DNA of 64,000 bases, taken from the NCBI GenBank assembly GCA_010093705.1, contig MU006095.1, forward strand, positions 1,359,623 to 1,423,622, read 5' to 3'. Within the stretch, counting starts at the first letter, position 1, and each line of letters begins with the position of its first letter. Both the position numbers and the translations under genes were made by a program. Below, piece after piece: positions 1-11,188 of this stretch. Under the pieces are notes generated by a model that saw only the letters and a program-made list of their open reading frames with translations, had not been told where the DNA came from and did not search any database. This DNA is from Patellaria atrata CBS 101060 (taxonomy: Eukaryota > Ascomycota > Dothideomycetes > Patellariales > Patellariaceae).

Positions 1-340
1 GAGCCGTACCCGACTTCCGAGACTCCATATGAGCCATACCCGACTTCCNNNNNNNNNNNNNNNNNNNNNNNNNNNNNNNNNNNNNNNNNNNNNNNNNNNN
101 NNNNNNNNNNNNNNNNNNNNNNNNNNNNNNNNNNNNNNNNNNNNNNNNCCATACCCGACGTCCACAGAGACTCCATATGAGCCGTACCCGACGTCCACAG
201 AGACTCCATATGAGCCGTACCCGACGTCCACAGAGACTCCGTATGAGCCTTACCCGAGTTCCACAGAGACTCCGTATGAGCCGTACCCGACTTCCGAGAC
301 TCCATATGAGCCATACCCGACTTCCACAGAGACTCTTACC
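1..340 (+). repeat. Coding minisatellite, 30-33-bp unit
   Basis: Imperfect tandem copies of a 33-bp unit, with 30-bp versions lacking one codon pair, run from the window edge to about 340. They are interrupted by the assembly gap. Units differ by single bases (gacgtcc versus gacttcc, ccatat versus ccgtat), as expected for an array evolving by slippage or unequal exchange. True copy number cannot be read because of the gap. Confidence 0.9.
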
Positions 341-1312
341 CCCTATCCCACGAGCACTTCCGTCCTCACAACTTATCAAACTGTAACAACATGTCCGATC
401 ACCTATACCACAACATCGGATCATTCGACTTACGTCACTACGAAACTCACCACGAGCACGATCGTTGTTACCTCCTGCAAGTCTGGTTGCCATCATCCTC
501 ATCCTACGGAGTACCCTCATCATGACACTACTACCAAGACCCATACTCCTCACGTTCCTGATGCTACAACCATAACCTCTTATATCCCAACAACTGTTAC
601 CTCTATAATCACAAAATGGGTTCCTTGTTCTACTTCCGTCGGCCATGAGGGTACTTCGACTTACTACTCGACTTGGCTCACCCCAACTGTAACCACCACA
701 CTCTATTCTACCAGCATTTCTACCTGCATCACCCTCTATCCGACCACGAAACCTCACTCTTCCGTTCCCCCAGCAGTGACGACCCCAATTGCTTCTCCCC
801 CATATACCACCCATGTCCTTCCACCCGTGGACACCTGTCCTCCTGCCGCAACAGTTACAATCGTCAAGACTGTGACCGTTTCCTCCGGCCCTGCTCCCAC
901 GCAACCCCCGGCTAACTGCCCTCATTGCTACGAGACTGTCACAATCACTCTTCCTGGTGATCACACCACTACAATCACCATCCCGCTCCCTCCCAAGACT
1001 GTCACCTCAACAATCAGCGGTAGCACCACAAAGAGCCACTCTACAGAGACCCCTTCTACTGAGACCCACTCGACCAAAAGCCACTCCAAGAGCCACTCCT
1101 CCAAGCCGCCAATGGGCACCGGTAGCTACTCCCATTCTAGCAGCGAAAGTCACAGCTACAGCTGGAGCCATCCGACCAGCAAGCATACCTCAACTGAGAT
1201 ACCGTACCCGACCGGCCCGACTAGCGAGTCTACATCTATTAAGACGACTCAGACGCCGTATCCCACCGGCAGCGCACCTACCTATGGCGGCTACAACGTC
1301 TACGGCTACTAG
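1..1312 (+). CDS. Ser/Thr/Pro-rich tandem-repeat protein, probably cell-wall or extracellular (5' end missing)
   Basis: This is the 3' part of a gene that enters from outside the window. The left portion repeats an 11-residue unit (EPYPTSTETPY, sometimes with ST missing) encoded by 30-33-bp DNA repeats. It is followed by about 300 residues rich in Thr, Ser, Pro and Tyr, including TVTTCPITYTTT and many Ser-His blocks, a composition typical of O-glycosylated fungal wall or adhesin-like proteins. The repeat reads in frame 1 before the N gap and in frame 2 after it, so the gap length is arbitrary and the apparent ATG at 29 is in the wrong frame. The C-terminus (GGYNVYGY) has no hydrophobic tail, so I see no GPI signal in this model. 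The N-terminus and any signal peptide lie outside. The function is inferred from composition only. Confidence 0.7.
   Translation, partial: SRTRLPRLHMSHTRLXXXXXXXXXXXXXXXXXXXXXXXXXXXXXXXXXXPYPTSTETPYEPYPTSTETPYEPYPTSTETPYEPYPSSTETPYEPYPTSETPYEPYPTSTETLTPYPTSTSVLTTYQTVTTCPITYTTTSDHSTYVTTKLTTSTIVVTSCKSGCHHPHPTEYPHHDTTTKTHTPHVPDATTITSYIPTTVTSIITKWVPCSTSVGHEGTSTYYSTWLTPTVTTTLYSTSISTCITLYPTTKPHSSVPPAVTTPIASPPYTTHVLPPVDTCPPAATVTIVKTVTVSSGPAPTQPPANCPHCYETVTITLPGDHTTTITIPLPPKTVTSTISGSTTKSHSTETPSTETHSTKSHSKSHSSKPPMGTGSYSHSSSESHSYSWSHPTSKHTSTEIPYPTGPTSESTSIKTTQTPYPTGSAPTYGGYNVYGY
49..148. other. Assembly gap (100 N)
   Basis: A run of exactly 100 N sits inside the tandem repeat. The round length and the frame change across it indicate a placeholder for an unresolved stretch of repeat, not a measured distance. 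Confidence 0.97.
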
Positions 1313-1987
1313 TTTAATCAATGTGAAGACGTCTTTTCTTCCTTTTTTCTTAGCGAAACGTTCTGTGAGTATTTTCTTTTGGGCATAGCATAGCGCGGTT
1401 GGGTTGATTTTCACTGATACGATCCTTTTGACCCATGACAGTGCGGCGTTTATGGGTATATATTGGGCAAAATACTATATAGTGTGCACGTACTTTTGGA
1501 TGTATATTTGGGTGGTTTTCTGATTTAGAGCACTGGAATTAATATAGCTATAGACACTCCTTATGATGGGTAGGATAGATAATTAGGTATTTTTAATATA
1601 TGATTACGCTCTTTAAGTCCCTGTTCTTCAACTGCTGCATGAAAGGCGCACAGAAAGGGTGGTTTCTTTATTCTCCTCTATTTTCTTATACTTGAATGTG
1701 AGATAGTACACAAAAACAGCCGACTTCCCATTTAGGAAGGCCACGATGTCGCCCGTTTGCCACGCTAAATCTGGCAAGGATTATTTTTAGGTGATCGACC
1801 AATCGCTGATTGGTTGCGAGCCACATCACAACGCAGGAATATTGAATCAAACATCCTTCAAGAAATCAAGGCTAGAACTAGAATGAGATTATGACACGGG
1901 GTGGATATATTGATTTTCATAGTAAGCGCCGCTATCGTACAGGGTAATCTGGACTGTTGAGGCCTAATACAGTACCTTTGGTTAATG
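1313..1987. other. Intergenic, convergent 3' flanks
   Basis: This lies between the stop of the repeat protein (+) and the stop of the cyclophilin-RRM gene (-). It is AT-rich, with several tatata stretches that may serve 3'-end formation. I see no coding exon or RNA gene. Confidence 0.6.
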
Positions 1988-3647
1988 CTAGTGCCTTCTC
2001 CGTTCATCCCTATACCTATCGCGATCCCAGTTACGGCTTCTTTCCCTCTTCCTATCATTGTCTCTATAGTGATCCTTGCTTCTATCTCTTCTATCTCCAC
2101 GATGATGCTTCCTGTCATCCCCATATCTATCGTTTCGATGGTATTTCCTGTCATCATAATTATCGTTTCGAGAGTACCAAGGGCTCCGGCTGCGTGATCT
2201 GTGCCTATCACGTGCCTCGTACTCGTGTTCGCGTTCGCGTTCGCGTTCGCGTCTGCCATCCTTTGTTGAATCCTGCCGCTGCCCCTCGTTCCTATCGAAC
2301 ACCATGGCGGGCCTTTGGTCTTCCCGCTCCACTTCTGCGCGGTATTGACGCTTTTTCTCCAAGCCCTCAATTCCGCCAAAGCCACCCCCTCGTCGTTGGC
2401 GCTTCTCATTTGTTGCTGTCCGCCAGGAGTCGCTCAGTTTGGCGACGCTCTGCGAGAAGTCGACGTGGATACGGTGATCGTCTATCAGCACGCCTTGCAT
2501 CTTGAAGTACGCCATTTCGCACTGTTCTTGCTTTTCGAACTCGATGAAGGCGTATTGGAGACTGTCGCCTGTGCGTTTGTCGCGGATGACTTCGCAACTA
2601 AGAATCTTCCCGAAGCGGGAGAATATAAGGTCGAGGTCTTCGTCCCGCGTTACGGGGTTCAACTTGCAGACGAATAGAACATTTTCTGGTGGTGCGACTT
2701 CCGCGAAGGGTAGATCACCCACCATTTCGAGTGTCAGTGCTTGAGCGCGGGCTTCGCGCTCACGGCGAAGCTTCTCAACAGTTTCTTGGTCTGCATTTTC
2801 GTCAAGCTCTTCATCATCGGCGATGCGGACAGTAGCGAGTTGTGCCGCAGATGGGAGAGGGCTGGAAGGTGGTACGACCAAACCCGAAGGGTCATCAAAG
2901 GGGTCATCTAGAATGACTGTATGGCGGATGCGAATGTCTTTCAGAGGTCGTCCAGTATCATCGACAAATGCCGTGTTGATGGCTTCAACCGCGTCAAAGC
3001 CTTCCACGACCTTTCCAAATATTGCAGCTTTGTCGTCGAGGTATTCGAGTGTGTCTCCTAGCGTGATGATAAACTGACTACCAGCAAGTCTCTCGTCGGA
3101 GTCTTTAGATGAAGCTGCTGTAGCCATGCTAACAGTACCACGCTCCGTGTGTTTCAACTTTTTGTGGAACTCGGGCTCGAAGGTCTTCTTCGAAGGCCCG
3201 TCAAGGAGGCCCCATATCGAGCTTCCACCATCGCTATCTTTCGAGCCCGGGCCGATTGGGTCTCCTGTCTGGAAGGAAAAGTCTTTCTGAACGAGGTATA
3301 TTGGAGAGTAGTTGTAGTATTTGACTTTACATAGCTTCAGAAAGCTAAACAAAGGGGCGATGTCTTAGTCTTTGCTCATCAGAATCAATTTAGCATTTCA
3401 TGAGATAGAAAGGAGAATAAGGAGATATGGAGGCACAGGGTGAACAACATCGTGTATAAGGGTAGCTGTGTGATTGTAGCATGCAGACGTTCAGTGCGTG
3501 AGCTGAGGCTAGGTTTGCGGAAAAAGATATGGAAAAAAAATCTAGGATAAGAGGTAGTGGAACTCACTTTTCACAGCAACGAGGCGCGTAATCTACAAGC
3601 AGGTCTATCACAATATCTCCCACGCTGGTTTCAAGTAGAACAGACAT
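1988..3647 (-). CDS. cyp6: Cyclophilin-RRM protein (PPIL4/Cyp6 family), probably spliceosome-associated
   Basis: Two exons: 3568..3647 and 1988..3344, with a 223-bp intron (GTGAGT donor, TTTAG acceptor), giving 478 aa. The short first exon supplies the conserved start [17 protein letters not shown], and the junction restores the family signature [16 protein letters not shown]. The cyclophilin domain spans about residues 1-175, an RRM about 248-328 (NVLFVCKL and YAFIEFE as RNP-like segments), and the tail is rich in Arg/Asp/Glu/His like other splicing factors. As known for this subfamily, key isomerase positions are changed: the catalytic Arg position of cyclophilin A appears as Leu44 and the cyclosporin-binding Trp as Tyr128, so strong isomerase activity is unlikely. 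A GTTCGC microsatellite near 2227-2252 encodes part of the tail. The symbol follows the fungal Cyp6 name and is tentative. Confidence 0.93.
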
Positions 3648-6600
3648 TATCTGTATGAATCAGGTCTGTGGCGTATCTCGTAGATCAAATAAGTAGTCAG
3701 GGCGAGAGTAGAGCATGGTATGAGAAAATAAAAATGTTGACGAACAGTGATGAGACACCTCACAGTACCTGAGAGATGATGATGCCAAGTCCAAATCTAG
3801 CTTTATCAGGTTTAGAGGCAAATTGATTTCGTACAGCACGGTATCCTTCATGGAACATCACATCTCATCATACCTTTGTACCTATTTTCCAATAGCACTC
3901 CCCACCGCAAATACCTTCTTTTTAATGCCATTCATTTGATGGAACTTTTGCTCTTGGACATCAATTTTTCTTTACTATTCACTCGATGACCGTATCAATG
4001 CTTATTCCGAACAGAGAACCGATCGTAGAGTGCATCTATGCATTGTCACTAATCAGCCCACTCACTACCCATCAAATAAGCAGCACAGCCCACTGGCAAA
4101 CACAATCGGATGCTGGAAGGACTTGCGGACTCGTGCTATTCGATGAACTAAAATCTACCCGCTTCTCCCCCCGCGAAGGGCGACATCGTTGACCAACCAC
4201 CGGCATCCAGTAATGGAGACTTAGAACGAAGCGAACGGGTAGATGCACTGTGTGGTAATAGCAGTCCCAGTTGACCAGGGGCTAAAGCTGCAACACATAC
4301 CAAACGAAATTTTACAATATGAACTGCGTCTTTCAAAGCTTCGCAAAGCATGACAGCATGACTACTGCGGTGATAGACCCAGGAATTTGATGAAGCATCA
4401 CCTGCATCGAAGAGCGAGATTGGTCCCAACTCTACCAAAGCTGCACAACATGGTGAGTGGGTGGTTACCTTACAGTACCTGTACGGGTCCCACCAAGTCT
4501 TTTTCTTTGTGTACTTCCCTTCTTCGTTTCTATCATTGTTACATGCGCCCTTGTATATTTCCACATCAATCACCAAAGGAGCATTTCATGCATTATCAAC
4601 CGTACTATCTTGTCAGATTATCTGTTACGATCCTGGTTGTTGGTGTATGATTACTCTTTTCAAGTTAAAGCATCCTTTATGCTACTTTTAAGCTGAAATT
4701 TTTCACGACTATACTCTGTCGTTAGAATTACATTGTTCCAGCGACCTTTCCTTTCTTGGAGATAGTCTCTATAGTCTCTACTCTGGATTCAAAGGTGCGG
4801 ATTGAAGGATTCCCAAAATCGTCTTACGTTGTCTTATCATCAAGCTTCTAAGAGCTCTCCGTGGACTTCACTTTTATCAATATATCAATATTTTTTACCA
4901 TATCATGTATCAGTTTCACAAACAGGCCTACCAGTAGCTTACTGGAGCCTATGCAGCTTGCAGCTTGCAGCTTGCATCTGATATCTACCTCCAGCATTAG
5001 GAATAGTCTTCTCAGTTAGTCGAAACCTAGCCAGTACTCCAGGATGCAAAGGATCATCCAGCGTTGCTTCTATCACAAACTCAAGAATAACTTCCAGGAT
5101 TACAACGGTCTCCTGGACCATACATAGCAATATCGCGACCTCACAATCTCTCCTAGACGAAACCACGCCAATCTGACCATTCCCGCGTGGAAGTACTATA
5201 TGTCTTATTCTCTTATTATCATGTTTTTCGGAAGCTAACTGTCATTTTAGGTATCTCTCGTTCATAGAATTCGTGATTTAGACCCGCTTTATCCTTGAGA
5301 ATAAACATACCTGTTACCCAGTACACAACTGTCCAATAGAAGCCTCATTGACCTGATAGTCTTCCTAGGTTTAGCTGTGCATTAATTTAACTAACAAAAC
5401 AAACATTTGTGCATTCATGACAGCTGATTTGGAACACGGTGCACCGGTATTCCATGTCAGGCTAACATTGATGTCTACTTTGCAGTTCACCGAGCAGCTA
5501 AATCCTCTACTATTTGTGGGTATTCTATTGGTTTTAGGGCTTTTCAAACCCACCATCAACAAACATCCCGATACTGTTTGATCGCCCTCATTGGTATGCT
5601 CGCCGTCCTTACGGGCCTCGGTTATCGACTTCGCGATTAATTCTATAGATCGGTTGAAATACATGCAGGACGACGTACATAGCTCCTGCGCCTCACGCCT
5701 TGAACCCGTCTGGTGCACATTCTCTTACCCATGGCCCTCGCATAAGAGCCATCCCTTGTTGGTAAGGCACGGATGTATCGCAATGCCGCACCTATATTCA
5801 AAGCAAGATATTCCCCCAGACCTCATTAAAACCCGTTGACGAAAGCGGAGCCCCCCGCAAAGCAGCCCCTTCATCGTCCACGCAACGTTTGCTATTAGTA
5901 CGGACCAGTTGGATAATAACTCTTCGAAACGGATCGTACCCACGTGTAACGGATTGTTTGTGTTAGATCTAAAGGTCTGGTATCACCAAAAGCGGCTCGG
6001 TACAGCAACCCGTTTCTGTGCTCTAATCTCCCTACAAGTGAGTATTGCATTTGCTCATGCAACAATAATGTTTATCGTCCTCTGTACATATGCATACTGA
6101 TGTGGTTACTTAGACTGTCTGCAACAACATGGAACATGTGGTAGGTTCTTATTGCAGCACGAGCTTCTTCTCCCCGCCTCTTACGCAGAGTATCCAGACC
6201 ACCACTAACATAGGTTTCAGTATTTGTGTGGACTTGTGCCTCTAGAATTTTGTAGAACGTGATACAGAGCCCAACCTAAAACCCAAGCAGCAGACATTGG
6301 TGACTGTGGATTAACGTATCTTAACTTCAGCAGATCCTTTTTCCATCCGCGCAGCTATCCGATGAGAGAGAGAGGATGACCTTGTATGTGCTCGTATGCA
6401 AACCCTGAGGTCGAGCGAATGCGCAGTCGATCCAAACGGATTTAATATTCGGGAAGATCAGAGCATATCCTGAAATCTCTCCCCGCTTCTGCAATCTACT
6501 CGTTAAAAGTCCTCAGGGGAATACAACGCTCTATTCACCGAATTCTTTTGATTTTTCTCCATATCTATTATATCACACCCCCGCCCCTTAAACCATCTTC

Positions 6601-6809
6601 TGATTGCAAACTTTCTTTCTTTCCGTTTGAACGTGGTAACTCTGCTTTGGTCGACGAGAGGGGTGTTTTAGGTGAATAATCACACCACATACGGGTTAAG
6701 GTATTCTGGAGTTCGCTACTTTTTCTCCACATCTGCCCAATTCCATAGGCATTCCCTTGCAGTTTTCTCGTGCTAGTAAAGTCAATAGTCTTATCATCAC
6801 TCGCAGATT
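3648..6809. other. Long gene-free interval
   Basis: About 3.2 kb between the cyclophilin start (-) and a Zn2Cys6 regulator (+). Only short ORFs with no family resemblance are present. It must contain both promoters. A 7-bp tandem repeat (GCAGCTT, three copies) lies at about 4953-4976, and a TACAGTAC-type motif near 4470. I cannot exclude a non-coding RNA or a degraded transposon. Confidence 0.55.
4953..4976. repeat. Short tandem repeat (GCAGCTT)3
   Basis: Three head-to-tail copies of GCAGCTT followed by GCA. It is small and probably neutral. Confidence 0.9.
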
Positions 6810-8421
6810 ATGAGGCGTTCTGTTTACGCGGCGGAGTACGATCGTTACAATCAGACAATGCGGCATCAACACTCCTCTGATCGCAATCTAACACATTCTC
6901 GTTCCCACCCATCTCGAGACGATCCTCGCAGTGGTCCATACCAAGTATCGAAGCAAACAAAATCCGGAAGCAGCACGCGAGATAGTAGAAAGGATAGTAC
7001 TAATGGTACCTCACGACGTCGGATCCCGGTGGCTGTAAGTCTCCGAGTGAGATACTCGGTTTCTGATCTTCAATTTCTTTCCGATATACTAACTAATTTC
7101 AGTGTCAACGATGTCGCAAACGCAAGATCAAATGTAGTGGAGATTACCCAGACGGCACTGGATGTGAACACTGCAGATCTATTGGAGAAGGGTCCTTGTG
7201 TCAATTTGAGCGAGTTCGTATCATTTTCTCTGCCGCGACGTTGGATCCATCATTGATTCCCTCCAGGTCGGCACATTGAAGGAACCCGCCCAATGGCGGC
7301 CCGTTACGGACCAATTCCCGTTGCATCCCACTCTAATCCAAGGAATTCAGCAGGACTTGACCAGGCAGGCCTCAAAACCCTCGCAAATCTCTTCACAGTA
7401 CGAGCTGATCGCAGGAAAGTCCAATTCGCAATATCCTTACACTCAAACGTATGGCGAACATGCATTTCAGGAGGCTTATGGGTTGAATACTCATGCAATC
7501 ATTCCTTTATCAGACCATTTGAACGGTAGTACTGCATCTGAAGATATTCGTCGTACCTATGGGAGTCAGTCGAGACCCCAAACGGGATTTACTACCCAAA
7601 CATCACCTACGTTTTACGCGGGTAATTTAGTTCAGTATAGCTCCTGCGGGAACACCCCTGTCGCTCGTTATTCTACGATTGGTACAGAGAATGTAGCGCC
7701 GTTCGGGATGGCATCCTTGCATTTATCATTGCCTATAACTGCAGGTGATCGACAACTTCCCGCACCAAATATTTATCGTGGTTCGTCTTCGACAGCATCC
7801 AGTAGTTCGCGAAAGCAGTCATATACTGGATTTGAGGGGACCATAGGGGTAAACATAGAGGAAGACAGTAGTACTTCTGATTACGCTAAAGGACCGCCAT
7901 TGTGGAGTGCTGCTGATCACACTCATATTTCGGATGGTCGGCACAACTCAGTTACAGCGATCAATATCCATGCTCCCATGGTTTCACTATCATCGAATGG
8001 CCTTCGAAACCCTACTACCAATTCTTCAGGACAACCCTCTATGATAGTGTACAACAGTACCATATCTGATAATCCCGACAGTTACACCTCTCCGTCGACT
8101 TCGCCAACATATGAGTATAATACTACATCTGATCATTCAGCTTCTACCCTTGTCTTATCGAGCCAAGTAACGCAGACGAGCAACATGTCTGTCCTCGCAT
8201 CTGTAGCAACAGCTAGTAATGACCTGGATTCTTCAGACAACTCATCCAACGGGGATACATCACCAACCAATACCAACTATACCACGTCTCCCCTTAAGAC
8301 TATCCCGTACAGGAATCGAAATTCCCGTTCAAATACCGAGTCTCATCACAGGCATAATATCGAAGTTGTCACGTCGTCTTCCCGCGATATGAAGTCTCAG
8401 AGCTCACAGAAAGCGTACTGA
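6810..8421 (+). CDS. Zn2Cys6 transcription factor
   Basis: Three exons: 6810..7034, 7103..7213 and 7267..8421, giving 496 aa. Intron 1 (68 bp) has GTAAGT, a TACTAACT branch site and CAG. Intron 2 (53 bp) has a weaker GTTCGT donor. Joining exons 1 and 2 creates the binuclear zinc cluster starting RRRIPVACQRCRKRKIKC, with cysteine spacing C-x2-C-x6-C-x9-C-x2-C-x8-C at about residues 76-108. The rest is a long Ser/Thr/Asn-rich region without a recognisable fungal middle-homology domain. It should be a nuclear DNA-binding regulator, probably of CGG-type sites. Targets are unknown. Unspliced reading hides the zinc cluster completely, so an automatic model could miss the DNA-binding domain. The large upstream interval is common for developmental regulators, but that is inference. 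Confidence 0.88.
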
Positions 8422-10036
8422 TAGCCTTGTCTTTCACTAGTCCCATGTTAGGTCTTCATATCGCTACGCATTATGATAACGAATAGCATTTGTATTTTGG
8501 TTAATTATTATCCGGGTATCTTATTCTACTTCTCTATATCTGATTTTATTCGAGCAAGAGGACATAATTTTCCACGAAGAGTTTTCAGCATAGTTTAAAA
8601 GGCGCTCAGTCAAACTGGAAAACATCTTTTTACGGCACAAAAGTGGTCTCATTCGAGCATGACCTAATTCAAAAGAACGAGATATATATCCAGGAGTTAA
8701 GAGAGCGAAGAGTTCTTATTCAACTAATTTAATGACTTGCATTTGCGGCGCTATTCGATCAGGTATCCCGTAAGGGGAGGCCTAGGCATACTTCCGGAGC
8801 GGCTACTCTATTGTTTTTTTTCCTGGTCACTGGTCGGTTAGGACCGTTTGTTATCGAGCGCGAGCGCTGCAATGTTGGCGGCACCATATCTTTACCCTAG
8901 GAGGAGGTACAAGTGTTGGAAATGTCGGCTACACCTCTTTCCAAGCTCTGATAGAGTGTTATTACACGCAAGTGTATTTTCTCTAGTTCCTGGTTTATTA
9001 TTCTCCCCACCTCCACTCTTTAACCATGTCTTTTACACATGTTTGGATTTCCTTCCGAGTTCAAAGTTCGATTGGCCGCATTTTGGAGGTGGTTCTGCTT
9101 TATTCGCATGTTCAACATTCTTGCATACATCGGTGGATCTTCATGGATATTTCCCCTTCAGTCAGCAACGCTCGCTTCACCGTGGCCGCTGAAGCAACAA
9201 AGGAGGCTACAGGTTCTTAAGTGCTAGGTATTAACCGCACTTTTATATCAAAATCATTGGGGGGGATCATGTAGATGAATGAAGTTACTACCTGTAATGC
9301 TATAACGATAAATCAATTCATTTCGCTACTCAAGTCAGTGATGCTCGCAATCATTATAACACTTCATCTGAAGAGCACACTAACAGAAATTACGGTCGTC
9401 AAATTTAGCTCAGATGACTAGGGACGCTCCTTGTTCACGATATTCGATATCAATTCCCCCCACATCCCCTACCATGGTATCTTAACCTAGTGGTAGATCA
9501 ACCTTAATTTCAACTCTAATGTAACATTGTCTCCAAACACACCCAGGAGCACCGAGGTCGTACTCAAACCTTCGGGAGACCTATTGCTTCTCTTTCCGAC
9601 GTAGCTAACGTGGCCGGTGATGCACCCGGGGTCGTACTCGGGCCGTCTGCACGCGTGCGACACAGCAGGCACGGAAGCAAGGCACGGTTAGGAACCCAAC
9701 TCCACTCTGGATCACATCGTTGTGACCTCGGAGCAGGGGAGATTAGATTTCGGGTCGATTCTTAGGCACTTCCACGTGGATTCCCGGAAACGTTGGGTTC
9801 CAGGAACTTTTTTTCCTGCGAATTCGATGTTAGCAGCGGATGGGATCAGGGTTCGATATAGGGACAGGCGCTCCTGCTCGAGTCTACATGGGAGTTTCTT
9901 CTAGAATCAGTATTCATTTAGAATCTGGAACAATTTATGGAAGAAAATTATGAGACCTAGTTTGTCGATCCCTAAGGGTGGAATTGCATAGCAAGATATA
10001 GCAAAAGGAGAAAGTGACGCTTAATACTAGTAGCAC
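8422..10036. other. Intergenic, no gene recognised
   Basis: This is the 1.6 kb downstream of the Zn2Cys6 gene (+) and downstream of the SPRY gene (-), so both ends are 3' flanks. Short ORFs around 8848-9227 look random. A GC-richer patch of about 200 bp near 9540-9700 has a repeated 10-mer (ggtcgtactc at 9556 and 9630) and stands out slightly from its AT-rich surroundings. I cannot assign it. Confidence 0.5.
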
Positions 10037-11188
10037 TCAGATATGCTCAGGCTGATACATCCACTGGCCCGGTTGAAAGATAACCTCGAAGTCCACGCCA
10101 CCGAACACACCTACTGCACCCACTATATCATAATCGCCCTCCAGACCCCTTACGCCCCCGATGATCTTTTCGTCCAACTGCTCATGCAGATCCCAACCTC
10201 CATTCTTCTTTCCATTCCTGGTGAAGAATACTTCCGCATCCAGTAGCCGTGGTGGAGCTTGGTTTCCATATGCGGGTGGGTTCTTGGGTAGAGAATAGGT
10301 GATACCTAATCCGACAGTGTCACCTGAGTTGAATGCGTCCGTAAAGTCAAGACCTCCCCAAGGATCGTTCACAAAGCGCCGGCCGTCGTCGCCATGAACA
10401 CCGAGGGACGCGCGTTGCCAACCTGGAGCGCGCCAGCTCGGGTAAGGAGGTGCGGCGAAACCGATGGAAATACTCGCATCGGCCTCTTCAAAGGTAGTAT
10501 GACCACCCTGGCGTCCAACACCAATAATTTTAAGTTCATAGTAGATCGTTTTGGGTCTCCCTGTGCGGAGTGGTGATTGGGCAAGTGCAGAATAAAGGGG
10601 TAGTGCAGTGAGGAGACAAGCATCTTTGCACTTAGCCCAGGTACGGCATTTCCAAACACCGGCGATTTTGGTGGGAAGAAGGTCGCCTGTATACTCTGGG
10701 GGTTTAACCAGGATAATCTGACCGGAGCGGATGGCGTCAAGCTGAGCAGGGCTGAAGTTGAAGGGAGGGTACATGGGGAACCTTTCACACCAGATATCTG
10801 CTTTGTCGCTGTCTGACCTATTTGCGTTTCCGGCGAATGACTCATCATAGGACATTGAAGGAGGCGGTGGGAGGAGAGCAGTGTCGGGTATAACAGTCCA
10901 GTCATGGTAAGGCGGGGGCTCTGCGTCAGAGGATGACTGCTTCTTAGACGGTGGCGGTCCCTGTGGCGGAGCGTAAGTCTCATCGTTATTGCCTCTTTGC
11001 GGATTGAATGAAGGTGGTGGGCCAGGTAGAGGGTCATAGCTACTCGAATTCCGTCCTGGACGTGGGGCAAAGGAAATATGTGGGCCATATCCAGGAGGTG
11101 GTCCAGCCGGAGGGGGATATTCTTCTTGGGCTCTCGCTCGCCATGAAGGGGGCGGTCCCGAAGGAGGTTGAAACGTTTCGCCCGTCAT
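10037..11188 (-). CDS. SPRY-domain protein with proline-rich N-terminus and PPxY motif
   Basis: Single exon, 383 aa. The first ~130 residues are Pro-rich, with repeated GPPPS/GPPPG units and an EPPPYHDW segment whose PPPY is a candidate WW-domain ligand. The C-terminal half has SPRY features: YYELKIIGVG, ASISIGFAAPPYPSWRAPGW, LGVHGDDGRRF, GDTVGLGITY and AEVFFTRNGKK. SPRY domains bind protein partners. Fungal SPRY proteins with PPxY motifs, such as Ear1/Ssh4, recruit the ubiquitin ligase Rsp5 to membrane cargo. This protein shares the SPRY plus PPxY combination but has no transmembrane segment, so a cytosolic adaptor role is a guess. The start MTGETFQPPSGPPP is the first Met of the frame. Confidence 0.85.
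   Translation of the reverse strand: MTGETFQPPSGPPPSWRARAQEEYPPPAGPPPGYGPHISFAPRPGRNSSSYDPLPGPPPSFNPQRGNNDETYAPPQGPPPSKKQSSSDAEPPPYHDWTVIPDTALLPPPPSMSYDESFAGNANRSDSDKADIWCERFPMYPPFNFSPAQLDAIRSGQIILVKPPEYTGDLLPTKIAGVWKCRTWAKCKDACLLTALPLYSALAQSPLRTGRPKTIYYELKIIGVGRQGGHTTFEEADASISIGFAAPPYPSWRAPGWQRASLGVHGDDGRRFVNDPWGGLDFTDAFNSGDTVGLGITYSLPKNPPAYGNQAPPRLLDAEVFFTRNGKKNGGWDLHEQLDEKIIGGVRGLEGDYDIVGAVGVFGGVDFEVIFQPGQWMYQPEHI

Noticed and set aside
29-48. ATG at 29 as the start of the repeat protein
   Set aside because: It reads a different frame from the repeat before the gap. The repeat peptide is already in frame from position 1, so this Met is not the gene start.
1957-2677. Plus-strand ORFs opposite the cyclophilin-RRM tail
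   Set aside because: They are shadows of the Arg/Asp/Glu-rich coding tail and microsatellite.
4148-4576. 142-aa ORF on the minus strand
   Set aside because: Composition looks random and no motif or neighbour supports it.
5371-5718. 115-aa ORF on the minus strand
   Set aside because: No recognisable family, no intron pattern and random-looking composition in a long gene-free stretch.
8848-9227. Overlapping short ORFs in three frames
   Set aside because: All three frames are open together and none shows a motif, which suggests chance.
9480-9660. tRNA-like stretch (agtggtaga) and the repeated 10-mer ggtcgtactc
   Set aside because: I could not fold a cloverleaf or find a matching T-arm, and a 10-bp repeat twice in 80 bp is weak evidence.
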